Assembly: GCF_001718695.1 (NCBI RefSeq)
Contig: NZ_CP013420.1
Span: 1,860,001 to 1,924,000, forward strand
Direction of reading: 5' to 3'
Length of the DNA: 64,000 nucleotides
Source: Burkholderia ubonensis
Lineage (GTDB): Bacteria; Pseudomonadota; Gammaproteobacteria; Burkholderiales; Burkholderiaceae
Part shown: piece by piece, positions 1-13,757 of the stretch
How the letters are laid out: each line of letters starts with the position of its first letter
Position numbering within the stretch: position 1 is the first letter of the stretch
Notes under the pieces: model-generated
What the model was told of the DNA's origin: nothing
The model's input: only the letters and a program-made list of their open reading frames with translations
The model's database searches: none
Position numbers and translations under genes: made by a program

Positions 1-282
<282 letters not shown>

Positions 283-314
283 CGACGCGCATTTTAGCAC
301 CGTGCGTCCGGCCG

Positions 315-1184
315 TTACAGTGGCCGAGTCCGCCGCCCGCTGCGAAACACCGCGGAATCGTCGTAGAACCCGGGATCGGCGTTCGCCGCGCACCAGCCCG
401 GCACGCCCAGCACCGGCAGCGGCGCGAAATCGCGGCTCGTCAGGTCTCGCGTCGCGAGCATCCGCGCGACCTGCGCATCGACATGCGCGGCCCGGCACGC
501 GGCCGGCCACGAAAAATAGTCGTCGCTCACTTCGACGATCCACGCGTGCGCGGTGCAGGACTTGTACGGCGCGACGAGCTTCTCGAGCAGCGCATGCCCG
601 ACGAGCCGCGCCTCGCAGCGCGCCCCCCACGCGTCGCGCGCGGCCACCAGCAGCGCGCGCCAGTCGAAGCCGCGCAGCGCATCGGCGAGTGCCGGATCGG
701 CCGTCACGAACAGTGCGGCATTCTCGTCGAACAGCGTCAGCGCGTCGCGCAACGAGCCGCGCACGGGCCCGACGCCGCCCGCCGTATCGATCGCCGCGGC
801 CTGGCGCGCGTTCAGCGCCGCCTTGATGCGCGGATACGCGAACCAGACGAGCGCATTGAAGAAATCGTGGAGATTGTGCCGGGTCGGCACGCCGCCCGTT
901 GCGGCGATATGGGTCTCGTACGCGACGCCGGCCGGCAGGTCGGCCTGCGGCACGAAGCGCAGCGGCGCGCCGCGGCCGGTGACGAGCGGCGTGCCGCCCG
1001 TCGCGCCATTCAGTGCGCCATTCAGCGCGGCGAGCAGCGCGGACTCGCCGTCGAGCGCGCCCGCCTGCACGACGCGCCCCGTCGCGGCATAGCCCGCGAG
1101 CCACGGCGCGGACCAGTCGATCCGCGCGAACGCCGCCGCACCGCTGTCCGGCTCACCGGCCGCGCGCGGCGGCGCGGCGCTCAC
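315..1184 (-). CDS. DUF3025 domain-containing protein
   Basis: This is a conserved beta-proteobacterial protein of about 289 residues whose function is unknown to me. The sequence has the DUF3025 pattern: an N-terminal IDWSAPW motif, a central [20 protein letters not shown] block, and a C-terminal [10 protein letters not shown] segment followed by [10 protein letters not shown] chose the GTG start because it overlaps the pyrC stop as GTGA, a typical translationally coupled junction, and no good start lies further in. It sits between pyrC and rnpB on the same strand and is probably expressed from the pyrC promoter. The family name rests on recalled motif similarity; the reading frame itself is secure. 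Confidence 0.85.
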   Translation of the reverse strand: MSAAPPRAAGEPDSGAAAFARIDWSAPWLAGYAATGRVVQAGALDGESALLAALNGALNGATGGTPLVTGRGAPLRFVPQADLPAGVAYETHIAATGGVPTRHNLHDFFNALVWFAYPRIKAALNARQAAAIDTAGGVGPVRGSLRDALTLFDENAALFVTADPALADALRGFDWRALLVAARDAWGARCEARLVGHALLEKLVAPYKSCTAHAWIVEVSDDYFSWPAACRAAHVDAQVARMLATRDLTSRDFAPLPVLGVPGWCAANADPGFYDDSAVFRSGRRTRPL

Positions 1185-2247
1185 GCGAGTTTCCAGCCGA
1201 TCGCTTCGCCCGCGCGCAGCGGCACGACCGGCGTGTCGCCTGCGAGGATCTCGAGCGGCAGCTCCCACGGTTCGCGGCGCAGCGTGACCGTCTCGGCCGC
1301 GCGCGGGGCAGGCCGTAGAAATCGGCGCCGTAGAAGCTCGCGAAGCCTTCGAGCTTGTCGAGCGCGCCGGCGTTGTCGAACGCTTCCGCATACAGCTCGA
1401 GCGCGTGCAGCGCCGTGTAGCAGCCCGCGCAGCCGCACGCGGCTTCCTTCGCGTTGCGTGCATGCGGCGCGCTGTCGGTGCCGAGGAAGAAGCGCGGGTT
1501 GCCCGAGGTCGCCGCCTCGACGAGCGCGACGCGGTGCGTCTCGCGCTTGAGCACCGGCAGACAGTAGTAATGCGGACGAATCCCGCCGACGAAGATCGCG
1601 TTGCGGTTGTACAGCAGGTGATGCGCGGTGATCGTCGCGCCGATCAGGCCCGGCGCCGCGTCGGCGTCGCGCACGTAGTCGGCCGCATCCTTCGTCGTGA
1701 TGTGCTCGAACACGACCTTCAGGCCCGGGAAATCGCGGCGCAGCGGCGTCATCACGCGGTCGATGAAGACCTTCTCGCGGTCGAACAGGTCGATCGACGC
1801 GTCGGTCACCTCGCCGTGCACGAGCAGCGGCATCCCGACTGCCTGCATCGCCTCCAGCGTTTTCGCGCATTTCGCGAGATCGGTCACGCCGTGGTCCGAA
1901 TTGGTCGTCGCGCCCGCCGGATACAGCTTCACGCCGTGCACGAAGCCGCTTTCGCGCGCGCGGCGGATCTCGTCGGGCGGCGTGTTGTCGGTCAGGTACA
2001 GCGTCATCAGCGGCTCGAACGCCACGCCGGCCGGCACCGCGGCCAGGATCCGCTCGCGGTACGCGTACGCCTGCGCGGTGGTCGTCACGGGCGGCTTCAG
2101 GTTCGGCATGATGATCGCGCGGCCGAACTGGCGCGCGGTGTGCGGCAGCACGGCGGCGAGCATCTCGCCGTCGCGGACGTGCAGGTGCCAGTCGTCGGGA
2201 CGGGCGAGCGTCAGCGTCGCCGGGGAGGAAGCGTTCGAGGCAGTCAT
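1181..2247 (-). CDS. pyrC: Dihydroorotase, with an apparent frameshift near the 3' end
   Basis: This enzyme catalyses the zinc-dependent cyclisation of carbamoyl aspartate to dihydroorotate in pyrimidine synthesis. The class II PyrC signature is clear: [10 protein letters not shown] near residue 20 with metal-binding histidines, then [23 protein letters not shown] with the catalytic lysine, VFEHITT, and HAPH near the C-terminus. The frame changes once around 1297-1308: upstream it reads [12 protein letters not shown], and the natural continuation [19 protein letters not shown] lies in another frame ending at 1181. A net +2 or -1 change in a CGCGCG run explains this, and the restored protein would be about 354-355 residues. 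The ATG at 2247 gives the normal N-terminus. I read this as a sequencing indel, since the product is otherwise complete. Confidence 0.9.
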
Positions 2248-2449
2248 AGGAGGCGTCGTGAGGAACGGGAGCGGGAAAACGGTGCCGGATGCCACCGGCG
2301 CGGGCCGACTGACGGCTAACCGCAACACGGGGCCGTTCGTCGGCGGAATCCGCTTTTTACCGCTGTTGGCTCGGTGATATGCTAGAAGCATGCATTGTAC
2401 CGGGGTTCGCCCGGTGCGTTATCCGCTTCAGCCTGCCGCCCCAAGTAAA

Positions 2450-3352
2450 ATGTGCCAACTCTTAGGAATGAACTGCGCCGCGCCGACGGACGTCACATTC
2501 TCCTTCACCGGTTTCGCGGCCCGGGGCGGACTCACCGATCACCATGCCGACGGCTGGGGCATCGCGTTCTTCGAAGACAAGGCCTGCCGCCTGTTCATCG
2601 ATCACCAGGCATCGGCCACGTCGCCGATCGCCGAGATGGTCAAGCGCTACCCGATCAAGTCGAAGAACACGATCGCGCACATCCGCAAGGCGACGCAGGG
2701 CCACATCCTGCTCGAGAACAGCCACCCGTTCATGCGCGAGCTGTGGGGCCGGCACTGGATCTTCGCGCATAACGGCGACCTGCAGGACTACGCGCCGGAC
2801 ATGGAAGGCAGCGTCTATCATCCGGTCGGCACGACCGACAGCGAACGCGCGTTCTGCGTGCTGATGCAGGGGCTGCGCGAAGCGTTCCCCGGCGCGCAGC
2901 CGCCGCTGCCCGAGCTGTTCGAGCGGGTCGGCGAGCTGACCCGCGGCATCACCGACCACGGCGTGTTCAACTTCCTGATGTCGAACGGGCAGGCGCTGTT
3001 CGCGCACTGCTCGACGCGGCTGCACTACATCGTGCGCCGCTGGCCGTTCTCGACCGCGCATCTCGTCGACGAAGACCTGTCGATCGACTTCGCGAAGTAC
3101 ACGACGCCGGAAGACCGCGTCGCGGTGATCGCGACGCAGCCGCTCACCGACAACGAAGTGTGGACCGCGTTCGAGCCGGGCGAGCTGATCATGTTCCAGT
3201 GCGGCGACGTCGCCGCGCGGATGCAGATCCCGGTGCCGCCCGCCGTGCTCGAGAAGCTGCGCAACCCGGCGCTCGACGCGTCGGCGTCCGCGCCCGTGCG
3301 GCCGCTGCCGGCCGTCGAGGCGGACGTCAGCGAAGACGCGTTCGACTTCTGA
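2450..3352 (+). CDS. Class II glutamine amidotransferase, YafJ family
   Basis: This is a cytosolic N-terminal-nucleophile amidotransferase-like protein of 300 residues. The start at 2450 places Cys at position 2 (MCQLLGMNC), the catalytic nucleophile exposed after Met removal. The family core follows: GFAARGG, HADGWGIAFF, IRKATQG, NSHPF, FAHNGDL and GTTDSERAF. A longer upstream reading frame exists, but it would bury the cysteine. E. coli YafJ is the closest relative I recall; the physiological substrate is not established. The gene is divergent from pyrC and convergent with gltL, from which a strong bidirectional terminator separates it. Confidence 0.92.
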   Translation: MCQLLGMNCAAPTDVTFSFTGFAARGGLTDHHADGWGIAFFEDKACRLFIDHQASATSPIAEMVKRYPIKSKNTIAHIRKATQGHILLENSHPFMRELWGRHWIFAHNGDLQDYAPDMEGSVYHPVGTTDSERAFCVLMQGLREAFPGAQPPLPELFERVGELTRGITDHGVFNFLMSNGQALFAHCSTRLHYIVRRWPFSTAHLVDEDLSIDFAKYTTPEDRVAVIATQPLTDNEVWTAFEPGELIMFQCGDVAARMQIPVPPAVLEKLRNPALDASASAPVRPLPAVEADVSEDAFDF

Positions 3353-3377
3353 ACGCGCGCCCCGGCGCGCGGATACG

Positions 3378-3411
3378 AAAAAAAACGCCCGGCAGCGCCG
3401 GGCGTTTTCGT
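3378..3411. terminator. Bidirectional intrinsic terminator
   Basis: A perfect 10-bp stem (3384-3393 with 3397-3406) with a 3-nt loop is flanked by an A-run on the left and a T-run on the right, so it can stop transcription of the amidotransferase gene (+) and of gltL (-). Confidence 0.9.
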
Positions 3412-3453
3412 TTTCAGCGGCATGTGAAGGGCGGCCCCGCCGCCCTCCCCGCG

Positions 3454-4179
3454 TCAATGCAGGATCTTCGCGAGGAAGTCCTTCGCGCGGTCCGACCGCG
3501 GATTCGCGAAGAAGTCTTCCTTGCGGTCGTCCTCGACGATCGCGCCCTTGTCCATGAAGATCACGCGGTGCGCGACCTTCTTCGCGAAACCCATCTCGTG
3601 CGTGACGACCATCATCGTCATCCCTTCCTTCGCGAGTTCGACCATCACGTCGAGCACCTCGTTGATCATCTCGGGATCGAGCGCCGACGTCGGCTCGTCG
3701 AACAGCATCGCGATCGGGTCCATCGACAGCGCGCGCGCGATCGCGACCCGCTGCTGCTGGCCGCCCGACAGCTGGCCCGGATACTTGTGCGCGTGCGCCT
3801 TCAGGCCGACGCGGTCGAGCAGCTTGATGCCCTTCTCGGTCGCCTCGTCCTTGCCGCGGCCGAGCACCTTGATCTGCGCGAGCGTCAGGTTCTCGGTGAT
3901 CGACAGGTGCGGAAACAGCTCGAAGTGCTGGAACACCATCCCGACCTTCGAGCGCAGCTTCGACAGGTTCGTCTTCTTGTCGCCGACCGACTGGCCGTTG
4001 ACGAGGATCTCGCCCTGCTGGAACGGCTCGAGGCCGTTCACGGTCTTGATCAGCGTCGACTTGCCCGAACCCGACGGACCGCAGACGACGACCACCTCGC
4101 CCTTCTTCACCTCGGTCGTGCAATCGGTGAGGACCTGAAACTGGCCGTACCACTTCGAAACGTTCTTGATGGAAATCAT
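3454..4179 (-). CDS. gltL: Glutamate/aspartate ABC transporter ATPase
   Basis: This is the ATP-hydrolysing subunit of the GltIJKL importer on the inner face of the membrane (241 residues). Walker A (GPSGSGKST) is near residue 40, the Q-loop FQHFELFPH near 85, the signature LSGGQQQR near 135, and Walker [14 protein letters not shown] near 158, followed by the switch histidine in VVTHEMGF. Length matches polar amino acid transporter ATPases. Its ATG overlaps the gltK stop (ATGA), indicating coupled translation. It is the last gene of the gltI-J-K-L operon. Confidence 0.95.
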   Translation of the reverse strand: MISIKNVSKWYGQFQVLTDCTTEVKKGEVVVVCGPSGSGKSTLIKTVNGLEPFQQGEILVNGQSVGDKKTNLSKLRSKVGMVFQHFELFPHLSITENLTLAQIKVLGRGKDEATEKGIKLLDRVGLKAHAHKYPGQLSGGQQQRVAIARALSMDPIAMLFDEPTSALDPEMINEVLDVMVELAKEGMTMMVVTHEMGFAKKVAHRVIFMDKGAIVEDDRKEDFFANPRSDRAKDFLAKILH

Positions 4180-4853
4180 CTTGTGACCTTTTTCTGGAGA
4201 CCTTTGACGAGGGCGGACGCCACCGAGCAAATCACGAAATAGCATGCACCCGCGAACAGGATCATCTCGACGCTCGTGCCGTCGCGATCGCCGATGTTGG
4301 CGGCCGTGCGGAAGAAGTCCGCGAGACTGATCACGTAGACGAGCGACGTGTCCTGGAACAGCACGATCGCCTGCGTGAGCAGCAGCGGCACCATCGCGCG
4401 GAAGGCCTGAGGCAGGATCACGAGGCGCATCGCCGTCGCGTAGTTCATGCCGAGCGCGAACGCGGCGTTCACCTGCCCGCGCGGCACCGCCTGGATGCCG
4501 GCGCGGATGATCTCGGAATAATACGCGGCCTCGAACAGCGAGAACGCGACCATCGCCGACGCGAGCCGGATGTCGATCGTCGGCGACAGCCCGAGCACGC
4601 CCTGCAGCACCTGCGGCACGATCAGGAAGAACCACAGCAGCACCATCACGAGCGGAATCGAGCGGAACACCGTCACGTAGCCCTGCGCGAACCACGCGAG
4701 CGGCTTGACGCCCGACAGCCGCATCAGCGCGAGCAGCGTGCCCCAGACGATGCCGACGACGATCGCGAGCGCCGTGATCTGGAGCGTGATGACCGCGCCC
4801 GTCCAGAGCGTCGGCAGCGCGCCGGGAATACTACTCCAGTCGAACTGATGCAT
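4176..4853 (-). CDS. gltK: Glutamate/aspartate ABC transporter permease
   Basis: This is a membrane-spanning permease of the polar amino acid (HisM/GltK) family, about 225 residues. Several hydrophobic helices are visible and the cytoplasmic EAA-type loop appears as [20 protein letters not shown] around residues 110-130, the contact site for GltL. I chose the ATG at 4853, which overlaps the gltJ stop by one base (TGATG). A GTG one codon upstream (4856) is an alternative that would give a GTGA overlap. It pairs with GltJ to form the channel. Confidence 0.94.
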   Translation of the reverse strand: MHQFDWSSIPGALPTLWTGAVITLQITALAIVVGIVWGTLLALMRLSGVKPLAWFAQGYVTVFRSIPLVMVLLWFFLIVPQVLQGVLGLSPTIDIRLASAMVAFSLFEAAYYSEIIRAGIQAVPRGQVNAAFALGMNYATAMRLVILPQAFRAMVPLLLTQAIVLFQDTSLVYVISLADFFRTAANIGDRDGTSVEMILFAGACYFVICSVASALVKGLQKKVTR

Positions 4854-5593
4854 CACTTGCCTCCGATGTAGCCGGGCAGCCGGGACTTGCCTTCGACCCA
4901 GCGCATGAACGCCATCACGACGAGGTTGATGACCACGTACGCGAGCGTGACGGCGATGAACGATTCATACGTCTGCGCGGTGTAGTCGACGAGCTGGCGC
5001 GCCTGTGCGGACAGGTCGAGCAGGCCGATCGTCGACGCGACCGCGGAATTCTTGAAGATGTTCAGGAATTCCGACGTGAGCGGCGGCACGATGATCCGGT
5101 ACGCGACCGGCAGCAGCACGTAGCGGTACGTCTGCCACTGCGTGAAGCCCATCGCGAGGCCGGCGGCGCGCTGGCCCTTCGGCAGCGCGTTGATGCCCGA
5201 GCGCACCTGCTCGCACACGCGCGCGCCCGTGAACAGGCCGAGACAGACGATCGACGCGGTGAAGAACTGCGTGCCCGGCGGCAACTGCTTGATCCAGGTG
5301 CCGATCGACGGCGGCAGCAGTTCCGGCACGACGAGGTACCAGATGAAGAACTGCACGATCAGCGGGATGTTCCGGAAGATCGACACGTAGACCGTGCCGA
5401 TCGCCGACAGCCATTTGTTCGGCACGGTGCGCAGCACGCCGAACAGCGAACCGACGACCAGCGCGATCACCCAGGCGGTGAGCGACACCTTGATCGTCAC
5501 CCCGAACCCGGACATCAGCCATCCGAAGTAAGTGGTCGGCTCGCCGGTCGATACGGGGCTCAGGAAGATGCCCCAGTTCCAGTGGTATGACAT
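4853..5593 (-). CDS. gltJ: Glutamate/aspartate ABC transporter permease
   Basis: This is the second channel subunit of the acidic amino acid importer, about 246 residues, with hydrophobic segments and the permease loop [20 protein letters not shown] near residues 140-160. I chose the ATG at 5593 because a GGAG ribosome site lies about 9 nt upstream. A TTG two codons earlier is less likely. A strong hairpin lies between gltI and this gene, so its expression may be lower than that of gltI. It is translationally coupled to gltK. Confidence 0.94.
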   Translation of the reverse strand: MSYHWNWGIFLSPVSTGEPTTYFGWLMSGFGVTIKVSLTAWVIALVVGSLFGVLRTVPNKWLSAIGTVYVSIFRNIPLIVQFFIWYLVVPELLPPSIGTWIKQLPPGTQFFTASIVCLGLFTGARVCEQVRSGINALPKGQRAAGLAMGFTQWQTYRYVLLPVAYRIIVPPLTSEFLNIFKNSAVASTIGLLDLSAQARQLVDYTAQTYESFIAVTLAYVVINLVVMAFMRWVEGKSRLPGYIGGK

Positions 5594-5608
5594 GGACAAG
5601 ACTCCAGC

Positions 5609-5644
5609 AAAAAGAAACGGAAGAAGCGTGGCCTCTTCCGTTTC
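5609..5644 (-). terminator. Attenuator or 3'-stabilising hairpin between gltI and gltJ
   Basis: A perfect 11-bp stem (5614-5624 with 5634-5644) with a 9-nt loop is followed on the minus strand by TTTTT. Partial terminators in this place commonly let the binding protein be made in excess over the membrane subunits; that role is inferred here. Confidence 0.75.
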
Positions 5645-5678
5645 GTCAGCGTCATTTCTGCATCAACGGACACGCGGG

Positions 5679-6572
5679 TCAGTCGAGCGCCTTGTCGTTC
5701 GGGTTCGCGTACAGCTTCTTCATCGAATCGGACAGCGGGAAGTTCAGGTTCAGCCCCTTCGGCGGGATCGGGTTCTCGAACCACTTCGCGTAGATCTTCG
5801 CGGCTTCGCCCGACTTCTCGACCTGCGAGATCGCGTCGTCGACGACCTTCTTGAAGTCCGCATCGCCCTTGCGCATCATGCAGCCGTACGCCTCTTCCGA
5901 TTGCGGCGTGCCGACGATCACCCATTCGCCCGGCTGCTTCGCCTTCGCGCGCTCGCCCGCGAGCAGCGCGTCATCCATCATGAACGCGACCGCGCGGCCC
6001 GATTCCAGCGTATTGAACGAATCGCCGTGATCCTTCGCGCTGATGATGTTCATGCCGAGCTGCTTGTCGTTGTTCATCTTGCGCAGCAGGCGCTCGGACG
6101 TCGTGCCGGCCGTCGTCACGACCGTCTTGCCCTTCAGGTCCGCGAAATCCTTGATGCCCGAATCCTTCTTCGTCATCAGGCGCGTGCCGATCACGAAGAT
6201 CGTGTCGGAGAACGCCGCCTGCTGCTGACGCTCGGTGTTGTTGGTCGTCGAGCCGCACTCGATGTCGACCGTGCCGTTCTGCACGAGCGGGATACGGTTC
6301 TGCGACGTGACCGGGATGTTCTTCACCTGCAGGTTCGGCAGGTTCAGCTTCTTCTTCACCGCGTCGACCACCTTCAGCTGGAAGTCCCGCGAATAGCCGA
6401 CCACCTGCTGGTTCTGGTCGTAATACGAGAACGGGATCGACGATTCGCGGTGTCCCAGCGCGATCACGCCCGTGTCCTTGATTTTCTTCAGCGTGCCGGT
6501 CTCCTGCGCATGCGCGCCGCTTGCGAACGCGCAGAGCGCCGCGGCCATCAGGATTGCCTTGTGGTATTTCAT
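5679..6572 (-). CDS. gltI: Glutamate/aspartate periplasmic binding protein
   Basis: This is the solute-binding subunit of the acidic amino acid importer, 297 residues and exported. The N-terminus MKYHKAILMAAALCAFASGAHAQE is a Sec signal peptide with probable cleavage after AHA. Family features follow: GVIALGHRESSIPFSYYD, RIPLVQNGTVDIECGSTTNNTERQ, GTTSERLL and EEAYGCMMRKGD. I prefer the ATG at 6572 because AAGGAG lies 9 nt upstream; an in-frame ATG three codons earlier (6581) abuts the same site too closely. It is the first gene of gltIJKL. Confidence 0.95.
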   Translation of the reverse strand: MKYHKAILMAAALCAFASGAHAQETGTLKKIKDTGVIALGHRESSIPFSYYDQNQQVVGYSRDFQLKVVDAVKKKLNLPNLQVKNIPVTSQNRIPLVQNGTVDIECGSTTNNTERQQQAAFSDTIFVIGTRLMTKKDSGIKDFADLKGKTVVTTAGTTSERLLRKMNNDKQLGMNIISAKDHGDSFNTLESGRAVAFMMDDALLAGERAKAKQPGEWVIVGTPQSEEAYGCMMRKGDADFKKVVDDAISQVEKSGEAAKIYAKWFENPIPPKGLNLNFPLSDSMKKLYANPNDKALD

Positions 6573-6627
6573 TTTGTTCATCTCCTTGGCTAAAACCCGC
6601 GCCAGTGTATCAAAGTAATTTTTCTGA

Positions 6628-10878
<4,251 letters not shown>

Positions 10879-10897
10879 GCGCGACCGTCGGCTGACG

Positions 10898-10938
10898 CAA
10901 AAAAGCCCGATGCGAACTGCTTCGCATCGGGCTTTTTG
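10898..10938. terminator. Bidirectional intrinsic terminator
   Basis: A long stem (AAAAAGCCCGATGCGAA pairing with TTCGCATCGGGCTTTTT) with a 4-nt loop serves purB (+) and gntK (-). Confidence 0.92.
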
Positions 10939-10987
10939 CTTTTCAGACGGTCGGAACGGAATCGTCCGTCCCGGCTCGAGCGGCAGC

Positions 10988-11491
10988 TCAGTGCTGCTGC
11001 GCGACGCCGATCTTCTGCATCACGTGATCGACGATCTGTTCGGGCGTCAGCTCGATGCTGACCTCGATCGCTTCGTCCGGGCCCGGCTCTTCGAGCGTGT
11101 CGAGCTGGCTCTGCAGCAGCGACGGATCGAAGAAATGGCCGGTGCGGCTCTTCAGGCGCTCGTGCAGCACGTCGAACGAGCCCTTCAGGTAAACGAACCG
11201 CACGTCGGCGTCGTTGCCGCGCAGCACGTCGCGGTACGAACGCTTCAGCGACGAGCACGTGAAGACGGCCGTCTCGCCCGCGCGCTGCTTCTCCTCGATG
11301 GCGGCACGGATCGTCCGCAGCCACGGCCAGCGGTCGTCGTCGGTCAGCGGAATGCCCTGGTGCATCTTCTCCTTGTTGGCGGCGCTGTGAAACGCGTCGC
11401 CGTCGGTATAGCTGCACGACAGGCGCTCCGCCAGCATCTCGCCGATTCGCGACTTGCCCGCGCCCGATACGCCCATTGCGATCAGAATCAT
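10988..11491 (-). CDS. gntK: Gluconokinase
   Basis: This enzyme phosphorylates D-gluconate to 6-phosphogluconate, feeding the Entner-Doudoroff enzymes encoded just upstream. At 167 residues it has the usual size of the GntK P-loop family. The Walker A motif GVSGAGKS is near residue 7; DGDAFHS and NKEKMHQGIPLTDDDRWPWL follow; and CSSLKRSYRDVLR near residue 80 is diagnostic. It lies 13 nt downstream of the gluconate permease gene and shares its transcript. Confidence 0.95.
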   Translation of the reverse strand: MILIAMGVSGAGKSRIGEMLAERLSCSYTDGDAFHSAANKEKMHQGIPLTDDDRWPWLRTIRAAIEEKQRAGETAVFTCSSLKRSYRDVLRGNDADVRFVYLKGSFDVLHERLKSRTGHFFDPSLLQSQLDTLEEPGPDEAIEVSIELTPEQIVDHVMQKIGVAQQH

Positions 11492-11504
11492 TGACTACCC
11501 CTTG

Positions 11505-12866
11505 TTACAGAAACGCGCTCAGCACCAGCGTAAACGTGAGGCCGAGCACCGAGATGATCGTTTCGAGCAGCGTCCAGGTCTTGAACGTCTGGCCGACCGT
11601 CATCCCGAAATACTCCTTGATCAGCCAGAAGCCGCCGTCGTTGACGTGCGAGAAGATCAGCGAACCCGATCCCGTCGCCAGCACCAGCAGTTCCGGACGA
11701 ACCGTCACGCCCGACGCGGCCGCGATCGGCGCAACGATGCCGCAGGCGGTCGTCATCGCGACCGTCGCCGAGCCCGTGGCCAGGCGAATCAGCGCCGCGA
11801 CGAACCAGCCGAGCAAGAGCGGCGACAGATGCGCCTGCGTCGCGGTCGCGACGATCTGCTGCGAGATCCCGCTGTCACGCAGGATACCGCCAAAGCCGCC
11901 GCCCGCGCCGACGATCAGCGTAATCCCTGCGATCGGCGCCAGGCACTCGCCGCAGAACTTCTGGATCTGCTCGCGGTTGAAGCCCTGCAGCCGGCCGAAC
12001 GTGAAGAAGCTCACGAGCACCGCGATCAGCAGCGCGACGTCCGAGTTGCCGGCGAAGCGCAGCAGGCTGTTCGGCAGCGTCTTCGGCGCGAACACGAGGT
12101 CGGCCCAGCTGCCGACCAGCATCAGGATCACCGGCAGCATGATCGTGAACAGCGTGATGCCGAAGCCCGGCAGCTCGCGCTTCTTGCCCTCGGTGTGCGA
12201 TTCGACGAATTGCGCGGCGAGCGGGTTGTCGTTCGGCAGCTTCACGAACTTCGAGATCGTCAGCGCGAACAGCGGACCGGCGACGATCGCGGTCGGCACA
12301 CCGACGATCAGGCCGAACGCGATCGTCTTGCCGATGTCGGCGCCATATTGCTGCACCGCGAGCAGCGCGGCCGGGTGCGGCGGAATCAGGCCGTGCACGA
12401 CCGACAGGCCCGCGACCATCGGCAGGCCGACGACGAGCAGTGACTTGCCGGTGCGCTTCGCGACGTTGAACGCGATCGGGATCAGCAGCACGAAGCCGAC
12501 TTCGAAGAACACCGGCAGGCCGACGATGATCGCGACGAACATCATCGCCCAGTGGATGTTCTTTTCACCGAACCAGTCGATCAGCGTGGTCGCGATCCGC
12601 TCCGCGCCGCCCGATTCGGCCATCATCTTGCCGAGCATCGTGCCGAGGCCGACGACGATCGCGATGTGGCCGAGCGTGCCGCCGGTGCCCGTCTCGAACG
12701 ACTTGACGATCTTGTCCATCGGCATCCCGACGACCAGGCCGAGGCCAAGCGACACGATGATGAGGACCAGGAACGGATAGATCTTGAACCGCGCGATCAT
12801 CACGATCAGCGCCACGATCGCGATCACGGTGTAAATGAGCAGCATGCTGCCCTGGACAGCGCCCAT
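11505..12866 (-). CDS. Gluconate:H+ symporter, GntP family
   Basis: This is an inner-membrane permease of 453 residues with about 12 hydrophobic segments. Family marks are GTGGTLGHIAIVVGLGTMLGKMMAESGGAERIA near residue 60, GLIPPHPAALLAV near 155, and GAGGGFGGILRDSGI in the second half. A strong AAGGAGG site lies 7 nt before the ATG. It forms a two-gene unit with gntK and is preceded by edd-eda, so the four genes form one gluconate-degradation locus. It is GntT/GntP-like; the exact paralogue name cannot be fixed from sequence alone. Confidence 0.93.
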   Translation of the reverse strand: MGAVQGSMLLIYTVIAIVALIVMIARFKIYPFLVLIIVSLGLGLVVGMPMDKIVKSFETGTGGTLGHIAIVVGLGTMLGKMMAESGGAERIATTLIDWFGEKNIHWAMMFVAIIVGLPVFFEVGFVLLIPIAFNVAKRTGKSLLVVGLPMVAGLSVVHGLIPPHPAALLAVQQYGADIGKTIAFGLIVGVPTAIVAGPLFALTISKFVKLPNDNPLAAQFVESHTEGKKRELPGFGITLFTIMLPVILMLVGSWADLVFAPKTLPNSLLRFAGNSDVALLIAVLVSFFTFGRLQGFNREQIQKFCGECLAPIAGITLIVGAGGGFGGILRDSGISQQIVATATQAHLSPLLLGWFVAALIRLATGSATVAMTTACGIVAPIAAASGVTVRPELLVLATGSGSLIFSHVNDGGFWLIKEYFGMTVGQTFKTWTLLETIISVLGLTFTLVLSAFL

Positions 12867-12960
12867 GTGGACTCCTCCTTGGGATTTATTCGAACCGGGC
12901 CGTCTTGCGCAACGCGCGAAGCTGGTTGCGAGTATGCCCGGCTATGCAGGTCTCCGAAAT

Positions 12961-12979
12961 GGCGGGGTGGCCCCCCGCC
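12961..12979 (-). terminator. Candidate terminator after edd-eda
   Basis: A 7-bp G/C stem (12961-12967 with 12973-12979) lies about 130 nt past the eda stop and is followed by ATTT on the minus strand. This is weak evidence for an end of the edd-eda transcript before the permease promoter. Confidence 0.4.
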
Positions 12980-13021
12980 GTCAGGACGCTGAATTTTACT
13001 TATCTTTAACGCCGAGCGATA

Positions 13022-13031
13022 GAACCGGTTC
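13022..13031. promoter_or_regulatory. Palindrome, possible LacI-type operator
   Basis: GAACCGGTTC is a perfect palindrome with the central CG typical of LacI/GntR-type gluconate operators. It lies between eda and the permease gene. No LacI-family gene is present in the window, so the regulator would be elsewhere. Confidence 0.25.
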
Positions 13032-13105
13032 CATCAGCAAAAACCCTCGGCAAAACAAGCACTAAGCGCTGTTCGACCGAGGTGAATCTGCCATTTCGTA
13101 CAAGT

Positions 13106-13732
13106 TCAGCGGGGGAGCAGGCTGGCGGCTTGCGCGAGGCGCGTGACTTCCGCCCAGTCCTGCGCGGCGAGCGCCGCCTTCGGGGTCAGCCACGAGCCGC
13201 CGACGCACACGACGTTCGGCAGCTTGAGGAAATTCGGCGCGGTGTCGACCGTGATGCCGCCCGTCGGACAGAACTTCAGCGCGGGAAACGGGCCGTGGAA
13301 CGCCTGCAGCATCGGCACGCCGCCCGCCTGCTGGGCCGGGAAGAACTTGACGATCTCGTAGCCGAATTCGAGCGCCTGGATGATGTCGCTCGGCGTCATC
13401 ACGCCCGGCAGCAGCGGCAGGCCGGCGTCGAGCGCGGCAAGGTGCAGGTCCTTCGTCAGGCCCGGCGACACGCCGAACTGCGCGCCGGCCTTCTTCGCCT
13501 GCGCGCAATGCTCGGGCTTCGTGATCGTGCCGACGCCGACGACGATGTCGTCCGCGAGCTGGCTCGCGCGTTCGATCGCCGCGAGGCCCGCCGCGGTGCG
13601 CAGCGTGATCTCGAGCACCTTCACGCCGCCCGCGTGCAGCGCGCGCGACACCTGTTCGCCCTGCTCGACCGAGTCGAATGCGAGCACCGGAATCACCGGG
13701 CCCAGCTTCACGATTTCGCCAATCGTCTTCAT
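13106..13732 (-). CDS. eda: KDPG/KHG aldolase
   Basis: This enzyme cleaves 2-keto-3-deoxy-6-phosphogluconate to pyruvate and glyceraldehyde 3-phosphate, the last step of the Entner-Doudoroff pathway (208 residues). The class I aldolase layout is visible: VIPVLAF at the N-terminus, KVLEITLRT near residue 40 with the catalytic glutamate, VGVGTIT near 65, FGVSPG near 87, and YEIVKFFPAQQAGG near 130 with the Schiff-base lysine, then FCPTGGI. It follows edd by 25 nt on the same transcript. Confidence 0.96.
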   Translation of the reverse strand: MKTIGEIVKLGPVIPVLAFDSVEQGEQVSRALHAGGVKVLEITLRTAAGLAAIERASQLADDIVVGVGTITKPEHCAQAKKAGAQFGVSPGLTKDLHLAALDAGLPLLPGVMTPSDIIQALEFGYEIVKFFPAQQAGGVPMLQAFHGPFPALKFCPTGGITVDTAPNFLKLPNVVCVGGSWLTPKAALAAQDWAEVTRLAQAASLLPR

Positions 13733-13757
13733 CGATGCCTCTCCTTGAATCTCGAAG

